Assembly (NCBI RefSeq): GCF_000346465.2
Contig: NC_034016.1
Location: 19,455,548 to 19,519,547, forward strand
Direction: 5' to 3'
From: Prunus persica
Lineage: Eukaryota > Streptophyta > Magnoliopsida > Rosales > Rosaceae
Length of the DNA: 64,000 nt
Shown: in pieces, positions 1 to 12,351 of the stretch
Layout: every line of letters begins with the position of its first letter
Position numbering within the stretch: the first letter of the stretch is position 1
The notes under the pieces: model-generated
Database searches by the model: none
Told to the model about the DNA's origin: nothing
What the model saw: only the letters and a program-made list of their open reading frames with translations
Translations under genes and position numbers: made by a program

Positions 1-3000
1 GCTTTGACAAAAAGTTTGCAGTTTCAATTCCTCCACGATTTTTGCTACACATAATTTATTAATACGATAAATTTCCTGGCCATCAGCTATAAGCGTATAT
101 AAATAGATAATAAAAAAAGTAGAAGAAAAATATAAAGTTATTCTTTCACACCTTATGTTGACCTTGACTAGCTTCAACTCCTTAGTTATGCCATCTTGTA
201 GTTCCTGAAAACCAGATGAACCCAATCCAATACCTTCAACATTGAGTATTTGAATTGATGTGGACAAAAGTTTTCCCAAAGCTGCTGCCACTTGGCTACA
301 CAATAGTGAACTATCAACCCAGTAAATATTGAGAAAAAACATAAATAAAGAAGTAAAACGTCTAAGCCAGTGCCATCCAGACAAACCTGCCAAGGTCATT
401 ATCAGCAACAGATAGAGACTTCAATGGTCTCTGTAGGGTTGAGAGGGTGTCTATGAGGTAAGTCACTCCATGACAGGAAAGCTCACAGTTCTCCAACATT
501 AAATCAGCAAAGGGAAAGCATTTTTCGGAAGCTTCGACAAAATATGGAATTAAACTCCTGAGACATTTATGATATAGAATATTAGACTTTGGGCCTAAAA
601 TGCTCAATGCATATGTGGAGATTGAAAACACAACCAACCTGATTCCAGCATCCTCAATAGGATTATCACTCATATCTAGGACCTCCAAATTAGGTATATG
701 AACGAGAGCGTATCTAAGACCATCTGCATCATCTTTGTTTAGATTATTTCCCCTATAAACAGAGAAGTAAAATTAAACCCCTCATATTTGTTTTCTTTTC
801 AACATAGGATCTGTGTAGCAGCACGGAATACAACTTATACAACCACTGACATCAGGCTCATGAACGGGGTAATTGATGAAAAGTACCTTGCGGAGTTCAC
901 TAATCTATTTTACAACTGCCATTTTTCTTGTTGAGGAATAGAAAATTGCACAGAAGGCCAAAGTAACTATGAAATCATACCTTAAATTGAGCACTCGTAA
1001 TGATTGGAAGGACTTTCCAATTCCCAAAGGTGTTGGGGGACCACTTGGTGATCTCCAATAGAGTTCAGAAAGCCAGCCTGATATCTAAAAGATTTTGTAT
1101 AAAGTTTCATGTTAGTCGTACAGGATAATTTTAAAAAAAGTAAAAACTAATTTTGTTAAAGGAATTGCGTCACTCACATTGTTATCTGAAAGGTCAAGGA
1201 TGGATAGACTAGACGAAGCATTGAGAAGAGTACCAAAAACCAATTTTGCAAAATTGCGGCCAAGGTGGTTGTCAGAGAGTTTTAAAGAATACAAGGACCT
1301 GAGAGCAAAATAAGACAGATTTCGGAAGCACAAAAATGCCATTGGAATAATTATTTTTTAATAAAGATGCAATGGGTCGTGTTCGGGTGAACCATATATA
1401 TTAGTGTCAACCCACGGGTTGGTCAACACGCAAAGTGATACAAAAAATAATAAAATAATAAAACAATAACTCATACTATTCATCACAAAAATGAGAAAGT
1501 TAACATTTCACTAATATAATATTAGTTGAACAGTGCTAATCGTGTTCGGGTTGTGTCATGGTGTTGTGTCACATATTGCCACCCGTAGATGCAAGGAATG
1601 GCCACAGATATACAATTGAAAAAAGACGAAAAAAATATACATTATAGTAATACACATACAAAAAGAATTCTATCTTCTTGTGGTTGTAAATGGCTAAGAG
1701 TCTATTGTAGAAGTAATTAACCTAGTTTTGTCTGTTCCTCTGTCAATGCTTTGGTTCAACAAGCTTTTAAGTGCTACTAGAAACTTATGCGAAGTGCACT
1801 AAATAAAAGTTCGAAACCAAGCATTAAAAGGGCCTCAGTCAACAAAATTGAATTCTCCAGAGCAAAAATCCTGAAAGGAACATAATAAAGTGAAGATATA
1901 TTAAAACAAACAAGCCTCCAAAGACCAGCTATGCAACTTGATATTTACATATCAAGCATGCAACATGATATTTACTTTCAACGTTTGTGAGCTTTTGTGC
2001 AGACAGTTCAGCCAATCAACAATTGGATGGATTTGAATGATGCCTGAGATTGGAAAAGCAAACATACCTTCCTGATGACAAAAATGACACAAGTCCGAGG
2101 GGTAAGGAAACAGGGTTTGTTTCAAGAAAGTTTGATGTGTTGATTGAGAAGTTTTTTATCCCATGTGTTTGCACATTCTTTGTGGGTAGGGAACTACAAA
2201 TTGCATTGATAGAATCTGAAGAAAGCTTGCAGTGAATGAACTCAAGTGATGTTAAACTTTCACTGTTCTGGTTCAGAAGTTTGCATAGTCCATCAATCTG
2301 TAGAAATGCATATAGGATCAGGCATTTGATTAAATCATAACTCAGGCAGTTGAAAGGAAGCATTTAACGTACACATCAATCTCTGATCTCTACATAATTT
2401 CTATAGTATGAGAGGTGACTACTAGCTACAAAATATAATGTGGAGGAGGTACACAAGGACCACATGAAAATGAAGATTTCTGTTTTACTTTGTAATTTGG
2501 TATAGCATGTACAGCATGAGGCTATGCATTTAACAGATGGCTATTTTTAAACTATGAGTGGCTGCCCACTAAACCATCATCCCACCCACTCACAGAAAAT
2601 TTGAGACGAGAAAAAGGCACTTAAAAGAAACAGCTTAGGCTGCCCACATAATTTTCAGAGTGGTCTCTATTTTTATTGGGGAGTAGTCAGTTCTTGAGAA
2701 AGATATTTATTCCATCTTAGCAACATTCAAAGAAAAATGAACTGAGCTTACATGCTCCTTGGATCTGATCCACCTTAGTTCCAAGCTCTGCAATAGGCTG
2801 TTCCTCAATAAATGCTGCAACAGATTAGTATTACACTAATGCAAAGTGACTTGCACGTAAAGCACTTGAGGCCATTAAGTTACAAGCATGCACATAGAAC
2901 AGGTATATTGTTCAACTCAACAAATCTTCCTTTCCAACTAAGTGTGATCAACTACATGGTTGAGCAAGTTATTCCTCACAACTTCATTGATGTCTTTTTA

Positions 3001-4725
3001 TTGTGTGTCTTTGTTGGGGGAGGGGGTGCTCCATTTTGAGACAAACACACACAAATTATGCACAAACATTCTGATCCTCTAGCAACCATCTAATCAGTAA
3101 AGCATGAAAAACATGACATTGACCACAGAGATGGGTTTGACCAGATAGATTATGCATAGAATGCCTCATAAAACTTTCACAACAGACTCACAGCACCTAT
3201 AAAGATGATTAAGACTTTTATATTTAGGAGAATTAGTTGAACCCGTTCTTTCTCAGATGTTAATACTTAATATACAAAGTGTTTTCCACATGTCAATGGC
3301 ATCTCAACATGAGCAGAATAACTTACAGAAATTTCTGCACTACAAAGAACATTTTGAAGTCTCAGGCATCTGCATAGACATAAGAACACAATGTGATAAG
3401 ATAATTTTGCATACAGGAAAAAAGAAAGAAAGAAGTGTACATAGGCAAAGGGACAAGCAATTAAAATTTGACTGTGCAACCAGCCCTCCAGTCTCAGAAG
3501 GACATAGGACCATGCTCTCATAACATACTTTCTTACCTGGCATAATAACCAAATTGTTGGCAATGGTGATATAGTTTGGAATAATCACAAGTTGAAGTAT
3601 CCATGCAACCCTCAAAGCCTATCAATTTCAATATAGAGTCTGCACAAAATAAAATAAAAATATGATAAGATAGACCACTTACGGGATTAGCAAGACCATC
3701 AGTGAATGCAAAAGGACACCCTTTCTATAAATCAAATGGAAACTAACAAACTTGCTAAATTCAATTTAAAATTAGAAAGTTTCTAATGCAACGTAGCAAA
3801 ACGAAAATTTTCTATTGGTAATTGACAAAGCACATATATACAAATGTACTTCACCCCAGATAAACAGGAATTTAATAAAAATCAAGCAACCTAGTAGCAA
3901 GTACCTGAAATCCCGATTTCACCAAGGCGCCCATCAAATGAGGGAAGCGAAGCTATCTCTGCCACTTCATCTAAGCAACTGTTGTTTGTTTGTGGTATCA
4001 TACAAGAAAAACGGCAAATCATTCATGAACAGAAAATCGAATCTCTATTCTTTCATTGAGAAGCAAAGAAAAAGGCATACTTTTGAAGATGCGTTTCCCA
4101 ATACATCTGTTGCCAGTCAATTGGTTCAATCTGATTGCCAAGATTAGGCCACCGCGACTTAACTAAATTTTTCCATGCCGTACTGAAATTCCAACTCCTG
4201 CAACAAAATGTAAGCATTTGCAGGTTAAATTCCTTTCTACAGTCAACCAAACAAAAACAATATAACAATACCCACACAAAAAACTCAATTCTTCCAGACC
4301 TTCCACGCTTTCTACCATTTCTAAGGCCTTCATCGGCGAAATCATGGTCATCTCGATCGTCAAAAGGCCTGCTTGACGAAGAAACCGGATGATAATCCAA
4401 AAAAAGTTAGAAATTTTGAGAATTAGAATTGTTGTAAGCTTTTGATTAGGTTCCGACGTACACTGCGGTCTGCAACTTTTCTAAAGCCAATGGAGGCAGT
4501 CTCGAAGCTAGAATATCAACCAAGTTCCCTGGAAGCTCCTTGATAATCGGTAAAAGATCATCGCCTGCAAACCAGCTCGAAATTAACCATTTTTTTTTTC
4601 TGAAGTAAATGCAGGTTTTGTATAAATCATGGAAGCGTGAGCTTCAGAAAATTACCGCGAACCAGCTCGTTTTTTACTGCCTCTATGCACAAGGAAACCA
4701 GAGATGGAATTTCACTTTCGCCCAT
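1..4725 (-). CDS. RNI-like leucine-rich-repeat protein with elongin-A/F-box-like N-terminus (3' end outside window)
   Basis: Fifteen exons join in phase: 4725-4656, 4564-4462, 4368-4300, 4197-4081, 3978-3905, 3639-3537, 3369-3327, 2814-2752, 2297-2068, 1298-1178, 1084-981, 752-639, 557-387, 310-152 and 44-1 (continues off the edge). The protein starts MGESEIPSLVSLCIEAV. A leucine-rich helical stretch and a tryptophan-rich segment (SWNFSTAWKNL, then DWQQMYWETHL) follow, resembling elongin-A or F-box-type adaptor N-termini. From about residue 145 on it is built of ribonuclease-inhibitor-type leucine-rich repeats (LKLSDNHLG, LDLSDNN, LDMSDNPIEDAGIR, LSVADNDLG), several exons ending inside the same repeat position, which is usual for this fold. 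A role as a substrate-binding part of a ubiquitin ligase, or as an RNI scaffold, is inference. The start is the first ATG in frame with the conserved N-terminus. Exons 6 to 8 are the least certain. Confidence 0.72.
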
Positions 4726-5168
4726 GCTTCAGAAAAAACAATCCGAATCTGCACTTTTGTTCAAAAAATCCAATAATTTTCTGAGAGGATCAAACTTATT
4801 GTCGTTATGAATTAAGTGGAATCGCAGATTATAGGACTCGCCGGGAAGCTTTCAAAAGATAAGCACGGTAAGTAGAAGAAGAAGAAGCTCTGGATTGCGT
4901 CGGGTCGGGTCGGGTCGGAGATAGAGAAATGAGTCAAGCAAGAGCTGCAAGACGAAGGGATAGGACGACGACGTAGCTTCAGCAGAGTGAAGAAGAGACG
5001 ATGTAAACGACAAGTCGTCTCCAATTGCGAAGCGGCGCGCAATAGTCTTCATATAATCTCAGCAAAAGATTATGACCCTAAATTTAGTTATATATATTTT
5101 TCTCACAAATTTATGACTTGATATACAATATGCAAGCATAATTAAAATATATTTGAATATTTTACAAG
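4726..5168. other. 5' flank of the RNI-like gene
   Basis: The spacer holds the presumed leader and promoter of the minus-strand RNI-like gene. A GGGTC-type tandem of three 5-base units lies at about 4900-4916. Short open frames here have no recognisable protein and look accidental. Beyond about 5050 the base composition becomes strongly AT-rich. Confidence 0.4.
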
Positions 5169-5328
5169 TACGGCCGCTCGGCTATACTTTTGAACAATAT
5201 TATAATATTTAAAGAGAATAGCCGAGCGGCCGTATTCTTTTAATATTAATATTTTTTAAATGTATAGCCGGGAGGCTATACTTTTGAACAATATTATAAT
5301 ATTTAAAGGTATAGCCGCGCGGCTATAC
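5169..5328. repeat. Cluster of GC-rich palindromes in AT-rich DNA
   Basis: A 17-base arm at 5169-5185 is the exact reverse complement of 5218-5234. A near-palindrome lies at 5262-5281, and a perfect 20-base palindrome (GTATAGCCGCGCGGCTATAC) at 5309-5328. A 35-base direct repeat (5180-5214 and 5274-5308) links them. All are variants of a TATAGCCG(N)CGGCTATA core in otherwise very AT-rich sequence. It may be the sub-terminal repeat of an unrecognised foldback transposon or a local hairpin amplification. No coding potential is seen. Confidence 0.7.
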
Positions 5329-5769
5329 TCTTTAAATATACTGCACAAAATGGTTTTCTTTTTTGTAATTAAATAATATCTTATCCTTTTTTAATTACTT
5401 TAATTAGTAAACTATTTTTTAATTATTATTATTTCAGTGAATAATTAGTATTTAAATATTTTACTAATTTCATAAATTACTTAATAAATAGTAATAATTA
5501 TTTTAAATTATTTTGTGTATTTTGTTTTTTATTTTTTATACAAAATTATTTGTTTGGTTTAATATTTGCAATTAAGTAATATCTTAACCCTTATTTAATT
5601 ATATTATTTATTATTTATGTTTTAATTATTCTTTATTTAATGAATTATTATTTTCTCCAAAAAAATTTTGAATAATTATTTATTTTAATTAATTTCATAA
5701 ATTACTTAATAAATACTAATTAATTATATTTACTTATCTTAAATAATTTTGTGGACTTCAAAATTATTC
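5329..5769. other. AT-rich spacer, nothing recognised
   Basis: Almost pure A/T with repeated TTAATTA-type words such as CATAAATTACTTAATAAATA (twice, near 5471 and 5695). No gene, RNA or transposon end could be supported. Confidence 0.5.
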
Positions 5770-6219
5770 TGTGATAACCAAGCTACTATGCATATTGCCT
5801 CTAATGTCTAATCCCATGTTCCATTAAAGGACCAAGCATATTGAAGTTGACTGTCACTTTGTTCGTGAAAAGGTTCAATCATATGTCATTCAAACGGTGT
5901 TTGTTAGAAGTAATGAGCAGTTGGCAGACATTTTTAACAAAGGCTTATCCTCATCTCAGTTTCAAGAGTTTCTCTCCAAGCTTGGCTCCATTAACATTTT
6001 CACATCAGCTTGAGAGGGAGTATTAGAATATGTACAGAGTTAGAGCATCTCCAGCTGCATCGCTACTCCCTTATCTCTAGCCATTTTAGCAAAAAAGAAG
6101 GAAAAACTGCCCTCCAGCAGCCTCGCTACCTCTCTCGCTATTTTAGCTTTCGTTATTTTGGATCGCTACATGTAGCAATGGGGAGAGAGAAATTCAGGCT
6201 GACCAACTGAAGCTGTGCA

Positions 6220-6255
<36 letters not shown>

Positions 6256-6650
6256 AAAGGCTGGAAGAGAGAGAGGGAAAGAAAAAGGTTCGGTGGGGTT
6301 GAGACAATGACTTTTGGGTTCTTTTTTTTTATTTTTTTAATGAATTTAAAATAATAAAATATTTGAGGTTAGCTAGAATAGAGAGACTGCTGGAGGAACC
6401 ACCTTTTAAGTGGTTAGCTATTTTAGCTTTCTAGCTACTTTAGCCAGAATTTGGATAAAATTTAGGGAGTCTCCTGGAGATGCTCTTATTCCCTTCATTT
6501 ATTGTTATGTTGGTTGAGTAGAGTTAGTTGTCTTGGGCTCTTCTTCATGAGTGTAGCTTGGTACCTGATGTGTGACAGTTAGCTGTTGTATGAGTGCTTT
6601 TTATGTACCTGAGAAGCTAATTCCCTGTTTATGATGAATAGGAGTTCCTT
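5770..6650 (+). mobile_element. Decayed Ty1/copia retrotransposon 3' end (RNase H tail, polypurine tract, LTR remnant)
   Basis: Translating from 5770 gives the C-terminal copia polyprotein signature: CDNQATMHIASN, a frame slip, then NPMFH, an in-frame stop, and RTKHIEVDCHFVREK, followed by EQLADIFNKGLSS and a natural stop at 6011-6013. A purine tract (GAGAGGGAG) and TATTAGAATATG follow, as expected for a polypurine tract and the LTR start. The LTR-like sequence is interrupted at 6043 by a MITE and resumes at 6489. Integrase, reverse transcriptase and the 5' LTR are absent, so this is a dead fragment. The 3' limit is approximate. Confidence 0.85.
6043..6485. mobile_element. PIF/Harbinger-type (Tourist-like) MITE nested in the copia LTR
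   Basis: The ends are inverted repeats (GAGCATCTCCAGC and GGAGATGCTC) flanked by TTA duplications at 6040-6042 and 6486-6488. The element is 443 bp, contains a GA microsatellite near 6221-6252, and codes for nothing. A TTA/TAA target duplication with GAGCATCTCC ends is typical of Harbinger-derived MITEs. It interrupts the decayed copia LTR, so it inserted later. Confidence 0.85.
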
Positions 6651-6790
6651 CCTTCTTGTATCGTGGATGTAGGCAAACTAAGCTGAACCACGCTAATCAC
6701 TGTGTTTCTTTTTACTTCTTTCCTTTAATTTCTACACAAATCTTTCTCAAGCCTCAAATCCTAACCACAAGACTATTATAGGGCACTTAT

Positions 6791-9071
6791 TGACAGGACC
6801 CGATCCAAATTCCGCTTTGGAATTCGAACCAGACCCTGTGCGTGTCCGACACCTGGCGAATGTCGGGCACAAATGACCTATTTGCCCCTCAACACAAAAC
6901 ATGATAAAATAATAAGGTTAACGTCTACCGAAAAATCGGCAGAGTTTCCCTTATAACAAGCTCAATACAAAAACATTTTCACCTGCCAAACAAGTATACA
7001 TATATACAACCAACTGCCATCATATGTATATATACATTCCAACAGTTCAAAACTCAGTCTATGGCAAAACATCAGAGCGTCTACTAAGAATTTACAAAGG
7101 AGTGAATCCGTTTACAAAACAAAATCCTACACCAAAGAAAGGCGCGGAAGATGGGAAGTGGCCCGGTGGTGGATTCCTGTGCACGTCTACTGCCTGGGGG
7201 CGCAAAACAACAATAAGAGTGAGTGGACCCAAAAACAAAGTTTAGAAAATAGTATATGAACATACTAACCCACTGTAAAAAAAAACAGTTATACAAACTA
7301 ACTTATTTTCTTTATTTATGAAATCAATGCATGTATATAATTATATACATTTGAAAACAGTTGAAAACTATCACCTAGGTGTACCCTTATTTCCGTCAAA
7401 TCCTTATATCCGTCAATTCCTGGCATCACCATGGGTGACACATACTCGCAGGTCTCAGTGACACGAAGTCAGTCCGAGCCGCAACTCTCAGAATTCAGGG
7501 GACCGTGGTCCACCTGATCCGCATTACTCGCTCCACACGAGTTCGAGTACCAAGGAACTCGTGGGGCAACTGTCAAGCATGCTGACTAAACCAAAGGCAA
7601 CAAATATAATCCGAATGCAACATTTAATAACTTGGTACAAGGTGATTGAAGAAAATATAGAGTTTCTGAAGCAAAACTGTTAAATCATTAACTTTCTGTA
7701 ACCTTTAAAATTCTGCTGCCATTTATCTGATAATTAACGAGAATATCTTTTCCTATATTCTTTAAAGGAAATTTCACTCGGCAGCACGCAACATAAAATA
7801 TTTTACAGAATAAAACAGCTGATAACTGAAACTGAACTGCTTAAATTCATTTATTAAAACAAAGAGTCCACTCACTGATAGTTTGAGCTCGCTGGACCTG
7901 TTGAAGGTCCCTTCTGCGGGTCAACTGGTGCCGGGGTGCCTGATTCAATGACCATAATATTCTATTAATACAATATAGTATTAAATTAAAAACCCTACCC
8001 CGGCTCCTAAAAGTACGTGCATCATTTTAAAGTGATCCCTATGCCCATAATAGCTTTCCTTCCACGTGGGGTAGTTTAGCGGTATCTTGGGACTCAAAAA
8101 GCGCTAAGGTCCAAAAAGTCAATCTCGAACCCCACGGGTCCATGACCTCACAATATGATCTGGAAGCCGCTAGAAGGTCCAATATAGTTAGGACACATGT
8201 CCCGAGGGTATTGGTGTCAATCGGACGGTCGAATCGATCAAAATCCTGTAATCGCATAATTGCTAAACCCTAGCCCTAGGGTTCGCGATTTCGGAGTATC
8301 CGGGACTCCGATTCATAATCTGTCAAATCCTACACGTTTCTAAAATTATCTCGAATAACATATCTAAAATTGATTACGATCCAATGGTTCAACAGTATTG
8401 AACCCGATAATCGCACAATATGGAAAATCCGTTCGAGGCTCAAACGGTATCCAAATTGAGATCCGCGAATTCCTATGCGCTTGTGACGACCTAAGGATCG
8501 TATCAGGACAAAGTGTCACTGCACTACACTCGCCCACGCGCCGGCAGTGATGGGTGTCCAAAGCGATAACGCATTGCCGGAAAATCTCAAAATCACGGCT
8601 CCAAACTCCTACCCTAGGTATAACACCATATTTGGAACCACTTTTGTTCTTGGACCAACTCAAAAACTGACCAGAAGTGGCCAAACACGGAGGCCGTAAA
8701 CCGACCGAATTTCCAAATCAAAAATTCATTATCTACACTGAGAACCGATTAATTCCTACCCAACAGGCAGCTAGAACAGCTCGAGAGGGTCAAAATCCAT
8801 ACATGGCTCGTCCGATTTGGTTGAGAAACGAGGGAGAACGACGGCCGTGAAATTCCGGTCACAACTGTTCGATTTTCGGCAGTTTCTGGCAGCTAGAGTG
8901 GTTGACGGCGATGGAAACGTGGTGGGTCGAGAAGAGGAGGCGATGGAAACGTGGTGGGTCGAGAAGAGGAGGCGATGACGGTTCGAACAAGATCGGTCTC
9001 GTGGCCGGTGGTGGTCTGTGGCGGCGACGGCAATCGAAGAAAAAACTGTCGGGGAGGGGGAGTTCGCGACG

Positions 9072-9112
<41 letters not shown>

Positions 9113-9370
9113 GGTTTATAATTTCTTAATTACCGTTTTGCCCTTCGTGATATTTTTAATCGTATTTTCTTTGTTTAAACTCCGATTTGAGCTCACTTCG
9201 TGTCTATGAACTCGTTTCGTCGTGCTCTACGCAACAGTGCATGTGGAATTGTCAAATTCCTTTTCAGTCAAAAAGTCAACTTTTCGTTCATAATTTATTC
9301 CAAGGGCAAAATGGTCTTTCCGCATAATAAATTACTAATTAAATATGAATTTTAGGTTTGGGTCATTACA
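6791..9370. mobile_element. Solo LTR A (2.58 kb, probably Ty3/gypsy)
   Basis: The element starts TGACAGGACCCG, ends GGTCATTACA, and is flanked by perfect 5-base duplications CTTAT at 6786-6790 and 9371-9375. TG...CA termini, a 5-bp duplication and no internal retrotransposon genes indicate a solo LTR left by LTR-LTR recombination. A related copy lies at 44861-47415. The end reading TGTAATGACCC on the minus strand resembles many plant gypsy LTR starts, so the element probably reads right to left. It carries a 32-bp tandem duplication (8909-8940, 8941-8972) and a GA run at about 9078-9110. The minus-strand open frame at 8364-8684 is partly conserved in the other copy but matches no protein I know. 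Confidence 0.85.
9078..9110. repeat. (GA)n microsatellite inside solo LTR A
   Basis: About 16 GA dinucleotides. A shorter, broken GA tract sits at the corresponding place in solo LTR B (about 47093-47150), so the tract belongs to the LTR family. Confidence 0.9.
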
Positions 9371-9803
9371 CTTATGACTCGATTAGACTTGGATACTCAC
9401 GTAACTCGACCTAGGATTTTACGATTAGAGTCTCGTTGCTTCATTTTCTTAAAATGTTTTTACTCCCATTTCTTCTTTATATGTCAAGAGCACAAAAATG
9501 AATATACAAAAACTCCATTAGAGACCAATCATTTTAGCAAAAAAATATATGCACTCATTGTCGATGTCACTATCAGTGAATGACATGGTCATAATAACTG
9601 GACCGGTTTGTTCTTATTTGGAGCCTCTGAACTATTTTATCTTTATGCCATCCTATTTGTCCTTATATTATAAAACCCAATTCTTAAATGGGGTAGAATA
9701 ATTTTCACTAAATAGAGCGTACTGCTTAAAAATAAAACAATTTTTTTTAATTTTATATTTTATATATAAGTATTTAGACTGAGACGGAATCATCCTAGTC
9801 TAA

Positions 9804-10266
9804 GAGCATCTCCACCCATAAGGGCTAAGGCAAGGGCAAGGGCAAGCAAGGGCTGCCACTATTCACATGAATAGTGACAGCCTTGCTTTTTTTGGTTCCA
9901 TCCCAAAAGGCTAGGGCAAGGGCAAGAAAAAAAAAAGAATATGCAACAAAATATAAACTTGTTATGTATTTATAGGGAAAGTGAATAAAATTGTTATGTA
10001 TTTATAGGGAAAACATCTATAATTTTTTAGTATTTTTTTATATAAAAAATTGAATTTTTTTGAATTTATTTTTGCTCGCTGACGTCAGCGTGACATCACC
10101 GCTGACATCAGCACTTTCAGGCTGAAGCCCAGGCAAGATCTGCCCTTGGGCTTGCCCAGGCTGGTGGGACCCAGGCCTTGCCTGGGCTGTTGGTTGCACG
10201 CTGGAGGTCATTTGGGCTCACAAAGGCAGCCTTTTGCCTGATTTTGTATGTGCGCTGGACTTGCTC
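9804..10266. mobile_element. Second PIF/Harbinger-type MITE
   Basis: GAGCATCTCCACCC at the left end pairs with GTGGA/CTTGCTC-type sequence at the right, and TAA duplications flank it (9801-9803, 10267-10269). The 463-bp body has GGCAAG and GCCTTGCC-rich subterminal repeats that pair with each other. Its termini resemble the 6043-6485 and 39361-39916 elements, but the interior differs, so it is a separate subfamily. The short minus-strand open frame inside is accidental. Confidence 0.75.
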
Positions 10267-10492
10267 TAAGGATGGCTCCACCCTTGGTTCATATAAACTT
10301 GAATTGTTTGCCAAGCTCCAAAATAATGCATAAAACTTTGTGCAATTGATTAAGCTCTTACATATTAAGTCTCATGTCAATTAATTTGACAGAGCCAAAA
10401 CGAGCTATTGCATAATCAACGGCAGATAACTATAGAAGATAGAAAGCTTAATTAAATACCAAGCACGTAATTAACAGCCTAATTGGAATTAA

Positions 10493-12298
10493 TTAGGTCC
10501 TGGAGTCCAAGGCCATTATGGTGCTTAGGTTCATTGGGTTCATGTACTTGGTAGACCCAGTCATAATTTGCTTCACAATTAGCCTGGTTGCTTTCTCAGT
10601 TGGATGAAAAGCATCCCAGAAGGCATACAGATTCCGATCTGGGCACAAGTTTGACGTCGGATTGCACTGTCCCATCCCATTGTAGGGTCCTTGGCCACAA
10701 CATGCCACCTTTGCTGTCACAAAACCTGCATGAAAAATGGATATGTGGGTTAGGTCGGTCGATGAGTTCGTCTCATTACACTCAAGTTTAGATTTACCTT
10801 TCGATACATTAGTTTAATTGATTATTCGATTAATAAAACAAATTAAATTAATTTCAAAGGCTAATGATTAATTAATTAGAAGATTAGTTTTAAGGGCTTT
10901 GAGGACAAACCAAATTTCTGGGGGTCGGAGATGAAGTCCTCTTTCATGTCGAAGGCATTAGCAGTGACAAAAACATCTGAACCAAGTTGGGTGTTGAGTT
11001 CTTGAAGCATCTGGACCAGCTGTGGGTTGAAGATCGCTGCTGCCCCTTGTAATTCTGGATCGCACTCATCGTTTCCGCTTCTGGCCAGCTCAGATGGAAC
11101 ACAACCCAATGGGCCTGTACCGGTCACCAACACTCTTCGGGCTCCTAATTCAAATAGCCTCTGCAAACAATTAGATTCCAAGATATGCGATGGTCATTCA
11201 CGCAAACTGTTGATGTACATTGAGCCCACAATGAGTCAACATATAGATTTTGCCATATGGCACATAGAGGGATGGTATAACACTGACTCATGTACGAATT
11301 GGCGATTCTTGACCATTGACGTATACATGTCACAATGTATCAACGGTCAAATTTCGCTTGTACGTGTGAGGGCTAATACTAATAAAATTCATAAATTTTA
11401 TTTTTTTTACCAGGAGAATTTTGCGGAACTCAGTGATAAGGTAACGAGAGAATTCGGGGACGGAATATTGGCTAGACCTTTGGGAGATGGGTGCCAAGAA
11501 ATAGTTGTTAACAAAGTCATTGCCACCAAGCGTCATGAGGTAAAGTGCGCCGTTCACTAGCTTTGTTGCCTGTGGTGCTCCGACAAGCGCCGTGAGCCGT
11601 TGTTGGTATTGTTGGAAAAGTTGAAACTGCCTAAAGATCCTTATTACGGTAATCTGCGGGATTAAATCAACTAATTATTCAATTAGGTTTTTCATTTAAG
11701 GGTTAATTAGGGTTTTTAATAAAATTTATGGTACCAGAAAGTACTAATTAGGCAACGTGGCGTGATAATGTTCATGTGTTAAAAAGTATAATTTGGACTT
11801 ACAAATTGAATCCCAGTATCATTGAGAATTCCGATTCCTGCAGAAGCAAAATTTGCTCCAATAAGCAGCTTTTGTCCTGTGAGCTCAGGGCTCAAATATG
11901 GGAGCACGCGTTCAGATCCTATTTCCTCACCTATGTATACATACATTCATACATGTCACATAATTATGAGGGATATTATATAGTAATAAAATTAAACTAG
12001 TTAGCTAGCTAATTAAGATGGTGATAGTACTGATAATGTCAGGGAGGTTTAAGCCGTTGGAGAAGCGGCCGGTGGGGCGGTGGGTAGGGAAATCGATGCC
12101 ATAGGGAGGAGAGTCAGCACGGGCGGTGGTTACTAGGTAGTTGTTGTTGCCACTGTCGACCAGTGAGTCCCCAAAGACAAAGAAAGCACGAGCTGCCTCG
12201 GCTTGAGGTGCAAGCTCTAAAACTGCTCCCATTGCCACAATGAGAATTAAGACCCTCATCGTGCTGCTAGAAGTTGACATGAAAACTAATGCAGGCAT
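10493..12298 (-). CDS. GDSL esterase/lipase (At4g28780-like)
   Basis: Five exons (12298-12031, 11930-11803, 11653-11411, 11160-10911, 10725-10493) give a 373-residue protein, the usual length for the family. An N-terminal signal peptide (about residues 14-35) predicts secretion. Block I is [13 protein letters not shown] with nucleophile Ser45. Block III holds [10 protein letters not shown] (Gly and Asn oxyanion residues), and block V has the Asp/His pair in [10 protein letters not shown] near the C-terminus. The ending [17 protein letters not shown] closely matches what I recall of Arabidopsis At4g28780. The enzyme should hydrolyse acyl esters in the wall or apoplast; the substrate cannot be read from sequence. 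A TATA box lies 46 bp upstream of the ATG. A second in-frame ATG six codons in is an alternative start. Confidence 0.93.
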
Positions 12299-12343
12299 TT
12301 GCTCTCTTTAGCTTTACTTATCTTTCTTCAGTTAAGAGTTGTA

Positions 12344-12351
12344 GTTTTATA
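12344..12351 (-). promoter_or_regulatory. TATA box of the GDSL lipase gene
   Basis: The minus strand reads CTCTATAAAAC here, about 46-53 bp upstream of the ATG, which implies a very short 5' leader. Transcription start is inferred. Confidence 0.55.

Noticed and set aside
4053..4392. Plus-strand open frames opposite the RNI-like gene
   Set aside because: They are antisense to well-supported exons and lack any family resemblance.
6222..6252. GA tract as a GAGA-type regulatory element
   Set aside because: It is a plain microsatellite inside a MITE, with no gene nearby to regulate.
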